Shown: positions 7,772 through 16,644 of the stretch, one piece after another | How the letters are laid out: every line of letters starts with the position of its first letter | How positions within the stretch are numbered: the stretch's first letter is position 1 | Assembly (NCBI GenBank): GCA_035352555.1 | Contig: DAOPXW010000002.1 | Span: forward strand, 1 to 48,759 | Direction of reading: 5' to 3' | Origin: UBA2922 sp035352555 | GTDB lineage: Bacteria; Bacillota; Clostridia; Oscillospirales; Oscillospiraceae | Length of the DNA: 48,759 nt | The notes under the pieces: generated by a model | Database searches by the model: none | Told to the model about the DNA's origin: nothing | Seen by the model: the letters and a program-made list of their open reading frames with translations, nothing else | Position numbers and translations under genes: made by a program

Positions 7772-7812
7772 AAAAATCAACCGCTCGAATCAGCCGAACG
7801 GTTGATTTTTTT
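7772..7812 (+). terminator. Rho-independent terminator upstream of the ABC exporter operon
   Basis: The perfect stem AAAAATCAACCG (7772-7783) with CGGTTGATTTTT runs into a T-rich tract ending near 7812. It closes the helicase-rluA unit. The first in-frame codon of the following ABC gene would lie inside it, which is why I place that gene's start at 7856. Confidence 0.8.
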
Positions 7813-7855
7813 ATTTGTCCGCTGCCGTATGATACTGCCCGGAGATGATAAAGAC

Positions 7856-8794
7856 ATGGAAAACCTGATAAGCGTAAAAAATCTGGAAAAAAGCTTTAAA
7901 GAAAACAAAGTGCTCAAGGGTATCAGCTTTGACGTAAACGCCGGAGAGATCCTATGCATTCTCGGCCCCAACGGCGCGGGAAAAACAACGACGATCAATA
8001 TCCTCACGGCGGCCCTGGGCGGCGACGGCGGCGAGATCACCTTCAAAGGCGTACCGATCGGACGGCAGCTGAGAAAATATAAGCAGTCGCTGGGTATCGT
8101 ACCGCAGGACATTTCTCTTTATGAGGAACTGAGCGCGGAACAAAACCTGAGCTTTTTCGCATCTCTTTATGGCCTGCACGGAAGCACGCTCAGGGACGCG
8201 GTTGACAAAGCGCTTGTTTTTGCGGGGCTCGACGACCGCAGGCACGACAAGGTAAAGACCTTTTCGGGCGGCATGAAGCGGCGGCTCAATATCGCCTGCG
8301 CGATCGCCCATGAGCCGGAGGTCGTCATCATGGACGAGCCGACCGTCGGTATCGACCCGCAGAGCCGAAATTACATTCTGGAATCTATCAAAAAGCTGCG
8401 GGATAAAGGCGTGACGGTGATCTATACGACGCATTACATGGAGGAAGTCGAGGTGATTTCCTCCAGAATCATCATCATGGACCACGGCACAATCATTGCG
8501 GAAGGAACCAAAGAGAGCCTGAAGGCGGGGATTGAGAATGAAAAGCGTTACACCATCGATATTGAAGAGAACGGTAAAATAAAGCGCGACGAATTCTTTG
8601 CCATCGAAGGTGTAAAATCGGTGAAAATCGAAGGCAACTCCATCGAGATCACATCCATCAGAGGGATTGAAAATCTTGACCGTATCATTGCGCTGCTTTC
8701 CAATCGCGGGGAAAGAATCAAAAACATAACCAGCGAGAACGCGAGCCTGGAGATGGTGTTTCTTAAGCTTACGGGCCGAAAGCTCCGGGACTGA
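7856..8794 (+). CDS. ABC exporter ATP-binding protein (DrrA/CcmA-like)
   Basis: This 312-residue ATPase has Walker A (GPNGAGKTT), a Q-loop (VPQDISLYEEL), the signature SGGMKRRL, Walker B (VVIMDEP) and an H-loop (TTHYMEE). An extra C-terminal domain of about 80 residues follows, typical of the drug-resistance/antibiotic-export DrrA group. It powers the two ABC-2 membrane subunits encoded directly downstream. The ATG at 7856 follows CGGAG. Substrates of this group include antibiotics, lipids and Na+; none can be chosen here. Confidence 0.9.
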   Translation: MENLISVKNLEKSFKENKVLKGISFDVNAGEILCILGPNGAGKTTTINILTAALGGDGGEITFKGVPIGRQLRKYKQSLGIVPQDISLYEELSAEQNLSFFASLYGLHGSTLRDAVDKALVFAGLDDRRHDKVKTFSGGMKRRLNIACAIAHEPEVVIMDEPTVGIDPQSRNYILESIKKLRDKGVTVIYTTHYMEEVEVISSRIIIMDHGTIIAEGTKESLKAGIENEKRYTIDIEENGKIKRDEFFAIEGVKSVKIEGNSIEITSIRGIENLDRIIALLSNRGERIKNITSENASLEMVFLKLTGRKLRD

Positions 8795-8803
8795 GAGGCT
8801 GAA

Positions 8804-9544
8804 ATGAGACGTTTTTTCTCGGTATTCAAAATGGATTTGACCAATCTCTTCAAAAACCCGGTGCTTGTCGGCTACAATACGGTGTTTGCCGCGCTGCTTA
8901 TTCTGATCATGGGTTTCCTGACAAGCGGCAATTACGCGGATACGAAAAACGCTTATCAGTATTACGCGGTCACGATGCTTGTTTACGGCATGCTGAACGG
9001 CGCCATGACGGCGTCCAACTGCTTCATGGAGCGTGACATAAAGCGCCCGAACCTACGGATCATCTATTCGCCTGCGGGAAGCTTTTCCATCTACTTTTCA
9101 AAGGCGCTGGCATCCTTCGTGTTTGACTATGTCCTGCATGTTTTGCTGATCGCCGTGCTATGCCCGCTGCTCCATATCACGCTTGGCAGCCGGCCGGTGC
9201 TGTTCCTCTTGCTGATGGCGCCGGTTGAATTCGCGGCGGTCTCGCTGGGGACATTTTTTTGCTGCGTCTTCCACTGCGAGGAGACTACGAGCACACTTTT
9301 AAGCCTGACAATAAGCCTTTTCTGCATTCTGGGCGGGACCTTCTTTTCTTTGGACGGGATGGGCAGCGCGCTCGCGTTTATTTCAAAGTTTTCGCCGGTC
9401 AAATGGCTGAACGACGCCTTCTTTGCGCTGTGCTGTGACAACAGCCTTGCGTTATTCTGGCCGGTGCTGATCGGGGCCTCGGCAATTTCAGCGTGCCTGA
9501 TATTTGGCTGCCGCCTCTTTTTCAGAACGGAGGATTATCTATGA
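8804..9544 (+). CDS. ABC-2 type exporter permease, subunit 1
   Basis: This 246-residue hydrophobic protein has about six predicted membrane helices (for example VFAALLILIMGFL, VLLIAVLCPLL, LTISLFCILGGTFF, FWPVLIGASAISACLIFG) and the short cytoplasmic N-terminus seen in ABC-2 subunits. It starts 9 bases after the ATPase gene and its stop overlaps the next ATG by 4 bases (ATGA), so the operon is tightly coupled. It should form the translocation pore together with the following permease. Confidence 0.85.
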   Translation: MRRFFSVFKMDLTNLFKNPVLVGYNTVFAALLILIMGFLTSGNYADTKNAYQYYAVTMLVYGMLNGAMTASNCFMERDIKRPNLRIIYSPAGSFSIYFSKALASFVFDYVLHVLLIAVLCPLLHITLGSRPVLFLLLMAPVEFAAVSLGTFFCCVFHCEETTSTLLSLTISLFCILGGTFFSLDGMGSALAFISKFSPVKWLNDAFFALCCDNSLALFWPVLIGASAISACLIFGCRLFFRTEDYL

Positions 9545-10521
9545 AAACTTTTTTTGCCGTGCTTAAAAACAACTATCTGCGCCTTGTCCCCCGGATCGGG
9601 GCGGTGGCCGTCTTTACGGCGTGCACGCTCGCCACGGTTATCTTCGCCGTGTATATTACCGGGACCCAGCAGGTTAAAGCGCACATCGTTTATATACCGC
9701 AGAGCGCGTCGGAAACGGTACCCCGGAGTTCAAAATCCCTTGACATAACGGTATTGCCGGAAAAGCCGCCGCAGTCCAGTCTCGTGGAGCAGAAGTACGA
9801 CGCTTATGTCACGGCGGACGGCGGCGGAAGCTTCAGCATAGAAACGCTTCGCAGCGATGATTTCAGGAATATGCTGCTGCTTTTGCTGAACGATCCCGGC
9901 GCCGATGTTTCAGGCTTCATACCCGAGCGCGGCGTCGGTGTGAATATCATAGGGTTCATGATGATGTTCGTGCTTATGATCGCATTTTTTAATCTTTTCG
10001 CCTTCGCGGACGACAAGGAACAGGGGCAGCTTAAACGGATAGCCGCCTCGCCGGCCTCTTTCGGATGGTATCTCTCCGCCCACTGCGTCTATTGCCTCTC
10101 GATGCTCCTGCCCGAGTATATTCTGCTGGTCATCTTGAAGCTATGCGGCTGGGACATAGGCTTTTCTTTGCTGCAATATGCGGGGCTGCTGGCTGTGCTT
10201 GCGTTCCTGGGAATCTCCTTTGCGCTGCTGCTGAACACGCTGATAAAAAAGCCGGACAACGCGAATATGCTTGGAAATTCCATCACGGTACTGTCGTCAA
10301 TCCTTGCCGGAAGCTTCTATTCCTTCAGCAAGAACAATACGGTACTGGATCATATCGTAAAAATAATTCCGCAAAAGGCGTTCATGGATTTTGCCGCGTC
10401 TATGCAGAACGGCAGCGCCTTAAACCATGCGGGCTCCATGGTCTACGCCGTTGCGTTCGCGCTTGCCATGTTCCTGCTTTCCGTCGCCGTATTGCGGAAA
10501 AAGTATGTAAAATGTATTTGA
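9541..10521 (+). CDS. ABC-2 type exporter permease, subunit 2
   Basis: This 326-residue protein has one N-terminal membrane helix, an extracytoplasmic region of about 120 residues, and five helices in the C-terminal half (IIGFMMMFVLMIAFFNLF and later segments). That is the topology of ABC-2/YhgE-like exporters. I chose the ATG at 9541 because GGAGG precedes it and because of the ATGA overlap with subunit 1; the longer GTG frame is rejected. The heterodimeric permease plus DrrA-like ATPase suggests export of a hydrophobic compound or peptide. The regulator gene follows 74 bases later. Confidence 0.85.
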   Translation: MKTFFAVLKNNYLRLVPRIGAVAVFTACTLATVIFAVYITGTQQVKAHIVYIPQSASETVPRSSKSLDITVLPEKPPQSSLVEQKYDAYVTADGGGSFSIETLRSDDFRNMLLLLLNDPGADVSGFIPERGVGVNIIGFMMMFVLMIAFFNLFAFADDKEQGQLKRIAASPASFGWYLSAHCVYCLSMLLPEYILLVILKLCGWDIGFSLLQYAGLLAVLAFLGISFALLLNTLIKKPDNANMLGNSITVLSSILAGSFYSFSKNNTVLDHIVKIIPQKAFMDFAASMQNGSALNHAGSMVYAVAFALAMFLLSVAVLRKKYVKCI

Positions 10522-10595
10522 TTCACGGATAGTATCTTGCGGGGGCGGCCAAATGGTAATAAAATATAGTCAAAATTCCGTTGCAGGTGAATGAT

Positions 10596-13225
10596 ATGGA
10601 TATCCCCGCCGATGCGCTGCTTCTTTCGACAAAACTGAAAATTCCCGCGCCGCGAAAAAACTATGTCGTGCGCAGAGTGCTTTTCGAGGAGCTTAATTCC
10701 TGTGCCGACATGGGTGTGATTTTTGTACGCGGCGGCGCGGGGACCGGAAAGACGACGCTTCTTTCCTCGTTTATCCGGGAAACGGGGCTTAAAAAGGTGT
10801 GCTGGGTATCGCTTGACGCGTCCAACACGAATGTCTATTCCTTCTGGCTCTATTTCACCGCGGCCGTCAGCGCGTTTTGGGACGACGGAGAAGAATTCCT
10901 TGCCCTTCTGCGCTCAAATCCGGATGCCTCGCACATGGAGAATATTCTGACGGGTCTGATAAACAGGCTCGCGGGCTGTGAAGACTATTACATGGTGCTT
11001 GACGATGTCCACTGCATCAGCGATGCGGCTTTGATACGGACGTTTGAATTTTTCCTTGGGGCCATGCCGTCAAATTTCCACTTTTTCATGCTGTCAAGGG
11101 AGGACCCGCCGGTATACCTGGGGCCGCTTGCAATGTCCGGAAGACTGCTCTTTATCGACGGAAGACAGATGCAGCTCACGCCGGAGGAGGGGATGGCTTT
11201 TCTCAGGCAGACGCTCAAGCTGAAAGAGAGCGACGAGGTACTATTAAAACTCAACACCTATGCGGAGGGCTGGATCGGCGGGCTGCAGCTCGCGGCGGCG
11301 ACAGGAGCCTGCGGAAAATACGGGCAGCTTCTCCGAGCCGGCGGAGGAATCGCCTCGGAATACCTGACTCGGGAAATAATCGAGTCTTTGGCTCCGGCTG
11401 AAAAGGAATTTTTGATTAAAACAGGATTCATATCGTATTTCGATGCTGAAATTTGCGCTTCCATAATCGACGATTTTACCAGGGCAGATTTGATCGGATG
11501 ATGGAATCCTTTGTCAGCAAAAATCTTTTTGTCATATGCGTAGACGAAACCTGCGGCGTGTACAGGTATCACAACATTCTTCTGGACTATCTTTCCCAGC
11601 AGTTTCTGCACCTTCCGGAGGAGCAAAGACATGAGCTGTATACGAAAGCCGCCGCGGCGTTTGAGCGGCGCGGCGACTATGAGGAGGCTCTTCGGGAATA
11701 CTGCGCCGCCGAGGATTACGGAAATGTAATGCGGATAGCGCGGTCATTGGGCGGGCGGATTGAAGCGTGGAGCTACCTGGACAAGGTGCCGGTGGACGTA
11801 CTGATTCAGGATGCCGACCTTGCCGCCCAGTGTTTCATGTTCAATATGGGAAATCTGAATATGGACAGGTGCCGTATCCTGTTTGAACAATTTAAGGAGA
11901 ACTACGGAAATTCGGATATCTTCAGTGTGGTGCAGTTTGCCGAGGCCTATATTTCAAAGGACAGCTGCATTCTGCCGGGATATCACGCGCTGACCGCCGA
12001 GCAGATCGAACGCCTGCATTTCGGGCCGGCGGTAAAGGCAATGGTGCTGATTGAAAATGCGGCGGCGCATATGGAGCTGATGCAGTACGAGGAAGCGGAA
12101 AGCTGCGTGGAAAAAGCCATCCGAACCTGCGCCGGCGTCAACCTTTTTGTGGATTTCTTCGCGTATAATGAGCTCGCGCAGGTTTATGAAGAAACAGGCC
12201 GTCTGAACGACAGCCTGCTCTGCTATGAAAAATCGAGAAAACTTCTTGATTCACCGTCCATGGTGTCCTGGTATGGATCAAATTATTATTTTGGCCTGGT
12301 TGGGGTCTATATGCGGCGGATGGAACTGGAAAAAGCGAACGAAATATTAGAAAAGGTCGGAACCCTTCTGGATTCCCAGCACAGCCGTATCGACATTACG
12401 GATATGACGCTCTTATATCATGAAGCGGAGCTGAGGTTTTTATCCGGGGAGGATGAGGCCGGAGCGGCTTATGTGGAAGGTATCCGCACAGAGTATCCTT
12501 CCTTCGGCGCACTGACGATGGGCAGGCTTATCCATGAGCTCGACTGTGCGGATAAGCTGCGCCCGGACCTTGCGGATCAATTTCTCAAGGAGCTGGAATC
12601 CGCCGAAAGTTATATGCAGCAGCCTTTTATGCGGCTTTTGCGCGCGAGGCTTATTTTCAGGCAAGGCAAAACGGCGGAAGCCTTGAGCGAGACGGACGAA
12701 ATGCTCACCTTTTCCCGCCTTCATTCAAACAAGCTCCGACTGGTGGAGGCAGGACTGCAAAAAATCTGCATGCTGCTAAAATCGGGGAATACCGGCGGAA
12801 AACGGGAGATCATGAATCTGCTGCGCGAGACGATCCATTATGCGTGGGATAACCGCATAATGATGCCCTTTTATCTCGACCGGCGCGTACTTCTGCCGCA
12901 GCTGCAGGAGCTTGCATCCACAGCTGCCGGGAAAAACGCAATGAATCCGCAGGAGGCGTCCTTCCTGAAGGATGTCTTGAAAACCTGCGGTCACACGCCG
13001 GAAGCCGAAAAGGAACCGGATATTCTTTCGGCGCGGGAGCTTGAGGTTTTGAATGAGCTCTCTCTCGGCATAACAAACAGGGAAATCGCCGATAAACTCT
13101 GCATCTCGCAGGCCACAGTCAAAACCCATGTGCTCAGCATTTTCGGAAAGCTCGGCGTTTCCTCCCGGATGCTGGCAGTGCAGGAGGGCCGGACAAAAGG
13201 CCTCATTCAAAACGAAGTTCATTGA
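10596..13225 (+). pseudogene. MalT/LuxR-type ATP-dependent transcriptional activator, interrupted by a single-base frameshift
   Basis: Two overlapping frames together encode one LAL-type regulator of about 877 residues. The first (ATG 10596 to stop at 11501) has Walker A GGAGTGKTT, a Walker-B-like MVLDDVH and the STAND ATPase core. The second continues with DRMMESFVSKNLF, a winged helix, TPR-like helical repeats and a C-terminal LuxR HTH (LSARELEVLNELSLGITNREIADKLCISQATVKTH). The frames meet at a TTT run (11489-11491). One additional T would give the continuous reading ADFDRMMESF, so a one-base deletion or a sequencing error is likely. It lies 74 bases after the ABC exporter and is probably its activator. 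Confidence 0.8.
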
Positions 13226-13355
13226 TCTTTGGACCGCGTTTGCCTGCTTCATGTACTCCCTGCTCCTGGTAACGCGGGGAGACGAAATATGACCCCGCCG
13301 GTATCACGGCCTGTATACACTTGTAGAATTGGGGAGTGCCGCCGTATCAAAGCGC

Positions 13356-13411
13356 CAAAAAAATGCCGCAGACAGCTGAAAAACCATTTTTGTGGAACAG
13401 GCAGCTGCGGC
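13356..13411 (-). terminator. Probable terminator for tspO
   Basis: GCCGCAG (13365-13371) pairs with CTGCGGC (13405-13411), with further imperfect pairing inside. Read on the minus strand the stem is followed by ATTTTTTTGG. It lies 22 bases beyond the tspO stop. Confidence 0.6.
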
Positions 13412-13432
13412 GGTTAGGTCAGGCTTTTTTCA

Positions 13433-13903
13433 TTAATTCAAGAATGCGATCCCGATATTCAGATAGGTGGCAAATAGGATCCAGATCAGATACGGTATCA
13501 TCAGGTACCCGGCCGGTTTTTCCATCTTATAAAAGTTTATGGCGGTTATGAAGACTAAAACATCCAATAGAAGAATAACCGCGACGGAGATCCAATACAA
13601 CTCAAAGCGGAAAAACACGATCGGCCAAAGGAAATTAACAAACAACTGTACCCAATACAGAGAGATTGCCTTTTTGCGCTCGGGTGTGTGAGGCGTCTGA
13701 TAAATAATATATGCCGCAATTCCCATCAGGAGATACAGTAGAGGCCAAACGATCCCGAAAAGCCATCCTGGCGGTGATAATGACGGTTTTATGAAAGCGG
13801 TGTAGCTTTGCCCCGTATTTCCGGAAAACAAACCGCCAAGGGCACCTATAAGTTCGGTAATCAATACGATTGAGATAAGTTGGAACCAATTGATCTTTTT
13901 CAT
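13433..13903 (-). CDS. tspO: TspO/MBR family membrane protein
   Basis: This 156-residue protein has five predicted membrane helices and the typical tryptophan- and proline-rich TspO pattern: KPSLSPPGWLFGIVWPLLY in loop 1/helix 2, WVQLFVNFLWPIVFF, and a final YLIWILFATYLN. TspO proteins bind porphyrins and other hydrophobic ligands and affect tetrapyrrole or stress signalling; the exact role in anaerobes is unsettled. I chose the ATG at 13903 because GGAGG lies 10 bases upstream and the family starts here; a 27-codon upstream extension is rejected. It is monocistronic. Confidence 0.9.
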   Translation of the reverse strand: MKKINWFQLISIVLITELIGALGGLFSGNTGQSYTAFIKPSLSPPGWLFGIVWPLLYLLMGIAAYIIYQTPHTPERKKAISLYWVQLFVNFLWPIVFFRFELYWISVAVILLLDVLVFITAINFYKMEKPAGYLMIPYLIWILFATYLNIGIAFLN

Positions 13904-14026
13904 CACAAAACACACCTCCGCATTATTATATGCGGGGTCTGATTCGTTTATTTGATTGGATGACGGGTCCCTTGTTCTAAACATTTTTACAGTTTTCGGC
14001 GTCCGGCTAATTGTGGCCGGTCTTCT

Positions 14027-14776
14027 TTATTTCCGGCCGGTTTTGTTTTGGCCGTGAGCCATTCCACGCCGCAGAAGGACGCCAAATGCCTTGGAAAGGA
14101 TACAGGCTAATCCGTTGGAGCCGCACCTGAAATAGTATGGTTTTGTGTCCCAGCCCCTCTCGCTCCAATAACACGTGTCAAGTCCATTCAGATACTTCGC
14201 CAGCGCTTTTTGCGTTTCAAAATTTATCAGACTGTTTAAGGTCGGCCGATAGCTTTGGGGTGCCTGTAAAAGTTTGATAAATCCCGATAATTCTTTATCC
14301 GTAACCGGAGATTCGATGCTCCGAATGGTTCTTCCGATGCGGCCAATCGGCATTGCTCCCCACTGAACCGCGACGCTGCCAAGATATGAAAGTGTCGATT
14401 TTAAGCCGGACCCCTTTGTGGTTGCTACGCAAAGAACCGGCTTTCCATACAACACTGGGCGATGGTACCACTTACAGGTTCGGTCGATAAAGCTCTTTAG
14501 CTTTCCCGAAACCTGCTGTAGATAGACCGGTGAACTGAGAATAATTCCATCGGCTTCTTCCAGTTTGTTCATAAGAAATTCCACATCATCATGACGCACG
14601 CAGTCACCTTGCAGAATACATTTTTCACACCCCAGGCAATCTTGAATGTTGTAGTCATAAAGCGAAAGGATTTCCATTTCAACATCGTTTTGTGCCAACT
14701 TCTGCTGTATTTGTACCAGCAGTCCGTAAGTATTCATTTTTCGCCTGCTGGCATGCAATGCGATCACTTTTTTCAC
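14027..14776 (-). CDS. NADPH-dependent FMN reductase / flavodoxin-fold iron-sulfur flavoprotein-like
   Basis: This 249-residue protein starts with the flavodoxin-like phosphate-binding region (VIALHASRRKMNTY). It has a compact cysteine cluster CLGCEKCILQGDC around residue 47, as in iron-sulfur flavoproteins, then ADGIILSSPVYLQQVSGKLKSFIDR and KPVLCVATTKGSG, which line the FMN site in the family. The C-terminal 80 residues extend beyond the usual 180-200-residue domain. It probably reduces FMN or a quinone-like or aromatic acceptor; the substrate is unknown. I place the start at the GTG at 14776, 7 bases after GGAGG, because the upstream ATG overlaps that site. Confidence 0.75.
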   Translation of the reverse strand: MKKVIALHASRRKMNTYGLLVQIQQKLAQNDVEMEILSLYDYNIQDCLGCEKCILQGDCVRHDDVEFLMNKLEEADGIILSSPVYLQQVSGKLKSFIDRTCKWYHRPVLYGKPVLCVATTKGSGLKSTLSYLGSVAVQWGAMPIGRIGRTIRSIESPVTDKELSGFIKLLQAPQSYRPTLNSLINFETQKALAKYLNGLDTCYWSERGWDTKPYYFRCGSNGLACILSKAFGVLLRRGMAHGQNKTGRK

Positions 14777-14820
14777 AAGCTTCACCTCCAATGTTATCCT
14801 ATTGTTGAGAATATCAAGGT

Positions 14821-14886
14821 CTGTTCCGCCATTACCGGAACAGAAGGCACCGCCGCCGTGGAGTGATTTTTCATGGCGGCTGTGCC
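14821..14886. repeat. Two adjacent hairpins downstream of the PucR-type regulator
   Basis: CTGTTCCG (14821-14828) pairs with CGGAACAG (14836-14843). GGCAC-C-GCCGCC (14846-14857) pairs with GGCGGC-T-GTGCC (14875-14886). Neither has a strong T-tract in either direction. They may end the minus-strand regulator transcript or be structured spacer. Confidence 0.4.
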
Positions 14887-14962
14887 CATCCTTTCAATTT
14901 TTCGGCCTGGGTAACCGTGTAATAGGTGGGCACGCAAGGAACGGAATAACCTTCGGGCGGAT

Positions 14963-16477
14963 TCATTTGTCCAGGCCCATGTATCTGTCGATGTCAAAGG
15001 AAAATCGGAGCGCGTATTGCGTTGCGGGATCGTTGATGTCGATCCCGACTATTTTCCCGATGCAGTCAAGGCGGTAAGACAGGGAGTTGCGGTGGATGAA
15101 AAGCTTTTCCGCCGTATCCTTGATGCTGCCGCCGGTGTCCACATAACAGCGGAGCGTCTTATAGAGCTCACTGCCGCTCTTCAGATCATGCTGGCGCAGA
15201 AGCTCCAGCGCGGGATGGCAGAACATACCGGGTTTTACGCCCTCGCTGCAATGGCCGAGCAGGTCGAAAAACGCATAGTCTCCGTATTGGACCAAACCGT
15301 CCGCGCTGCCGAATCTCCCGGCCATGTCCAGGGCGGCCAGCGCCTGCTGATAATGCGCGGCAAAATTCTCAATCCGGGTAAACGAATAGCTGACGCCAAT
15401 GCTGACAAACTGCTTTTCCGAAAAAGACGAGAGGATCTCCAGCGTTTCCGGCCGGAGGCTGATGCCGTCCTCCAGCGGCAGGACAGCCGCGATATTGTCC
15501 TCATAATAGGCCGTGTGCGTTCCCGGAAGCGCGCGGCACAGACCGTCTCCGATGACCGTTTTCAGATGCTGCTGCCCCAGATACCGTTTTTGGCGCACGC
15601 ACAGGGCGGCCATGCTGCCGGAAAATTTCAGCGCGGACAGCTGCGGCGCCAGATCCTCCGCCGAAGCGCCGATCAGCAGACTGTAAAGGACCTGCTGATA
15701 CCGGTCGATCCCCCGGAAAAGACAGGCATCGTATTTCTCAATTTCATAGGCCAGCGCAAGACCGACACTTTTGAGCATATCGAAATGCGCCAGTGTGACG
15801 CGCGTCTCGCTGGCGATCATCAGTACGAACCCCACCTGCACGCCGTGAACCAGCACTTTGCTGGCCAGCTTCTGATAGGGCGATTCGGAACAGGTGACCT
15901 CGAAGGAATCCGTGGTAAAGGGGGCCATGCGGACGGACTCGAGCTGCGCCGCGCCCGAGACGAATTCATAGGGACAGTAACCCTGCCGGATGTAATTCAC
16001 CCACAGAGGGTCCACTACGGGGATGGAGGACGCGCTGGAAATCACGCGGTATTCCGTATCGCTGAACACGAGCGAATTGCCCAGTCTGATCGCGGCGGTG
16101 TTCAGGATCGCGGCAATATCCCTTTTCTGGTCCGCGATGGCGATCAGCTCGTCGTATAATCCCCGCCCGGTGGAAAGATCGATCAGCTTATGGGACAGGT
16201 TGAAGGCCAGAAACAGATCGCTTTCCTTTGTTCTCGCCGCACAGCACATCGCCGCGCCGTCCGGGAATTTTCCGTCGCCCGCGGCAATAAACTGACAGGG
16301 CAGGACGGCTGCCGCGGCAAATTGTGAAGCGTAACCAAAATACACGGTCCCATCGTCATAGTGCTCCTCCCGGCCGTCAAGGAGCGCCACATCCGTAACG
16401 TCCGGAGCGGTGCCGCCGCGGACAAGCTCAATGGCGCATTTGTCGGAGAGTCCCGACACCAATTGTGAAAACAGCAT
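14963..16477 (-). CDS. PucR/CdaR-type transcriptional regulator (C-terminal HTH_30)
   Basis: This protein of about 504 residues has the C-terminal helix-turn-helix of the PucR/CdaR/SdaR group (TGGSIKDTAEKLFIHRNSLSYRLDCIGKI). A CdaR GGDEF-like domain precedes it (around FVSIGVSYSFTRIENFAAHYQQALAALD), and the N-terminal half is a probable sensor. Family members activate catabolic genes such as those for purines and sugar acids. The gene is divergent from the enoate reductase-decarboxylase fusion, its most likely target. The frame is open to ATG 16513, but that ATG overlaps a perfect -10 box. I therefore place the start at ATG 16477, about 28 bases after the expected transcription start. Confidence 0.8.
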   Translation of the reverse strand: MLFSQLVSGLSDKCAIELVRGGTAPDVTDVALLDGREEHYDDGTVYFGYASQFAAAAVLPCQFIAAGDGKFPDGAAMCCAARTKESDLFLAFNLSHKLIDLSTGRGLYDELIAIADQKRDIAAILNTAAIRLGNSLVFSDTEYRVISSASSIPVVDPLWVNYIRQGYCPYEFVSGAAQLESVRMAPFTTDSFEVTCSESPYQKLASKVLVHGVQVGFVLMIASETRVTLAHFDMLKSVGLALAYEIEKYDACLFRGIDRYQQVLYSLLIGASAEDLAPQLSALKFSGSMAALCVRQKRYLGQQHLKTVIGDGLCRALPGTHTAYYEDNIAAVLPLEDGISLRPETLEILSSFSEKQFVSIGVSYSFTRIENFAAHYQQALAALDMAGRFGSADGLVQYGDYAFFDLLGHCSEGVKPGMFCHPALELLRQHDLKSGSELYKTLRCYVDTGGSIKDTAEKLFIHRNSLSYRLDCIGKIVGIDINDPATQYALRFSFDIDRYMGLDK

Positions 16478-16511
16478 AAGACGGTCACGGTCCTTTTGTT
16501 TAGTATTTAAC

Positions 16512-16540
16512 ATTATAGTGCGCGATGCACAGACAGTCAA
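16512..16540 (-). promoter_or_regulatory. Near-perfect promoter for the PucR-type regulator
   Basis: On the minus strand, TTGACT (16535-16540), a 17-base spacer and TATAAT (16512-16517) are present. The -10 box shares bases with the apparent start codon at 16513, which moves the usable start downstream. Confidence 0.75.
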
Positions 16541-16554
16541 TCGTTAATTTTGAT

Positions 16555-16593
16555 GCAATGTACGTTGCGGGGGGAAATCGATTCGATTATACT
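16555..16593 (+). promoter_or_regulatory. Promoter and palindromic operator for the fusion flavoenzyme
   Basis: TTGCGG (16565-16570), a 17-base spacer and TATACT (16588-16593) form a promoter. The imperfect palindrome GCAATGTACGTTGC (16555-16568) overlaps its -35 box. It is a candidate binding site for the divergent PucR-type regulator. Its distance from the divergent promoter would let one protein act on both. Confidence 0.55.
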
Positions 16594-16644
16594 CATCTTG
16601 ACACAGAAAACGCCTCAAATTTTTTTCATAAGGAGAGATACGAA

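Noticed and set aside
11480..11500. Programmed ribosomal frameshift in the MalT-type gene
   Set aside because: There is no classical slippery heptamer with a downstream pseudoknot that I can see, and this family is not known to use one. A plain indel is simpler.
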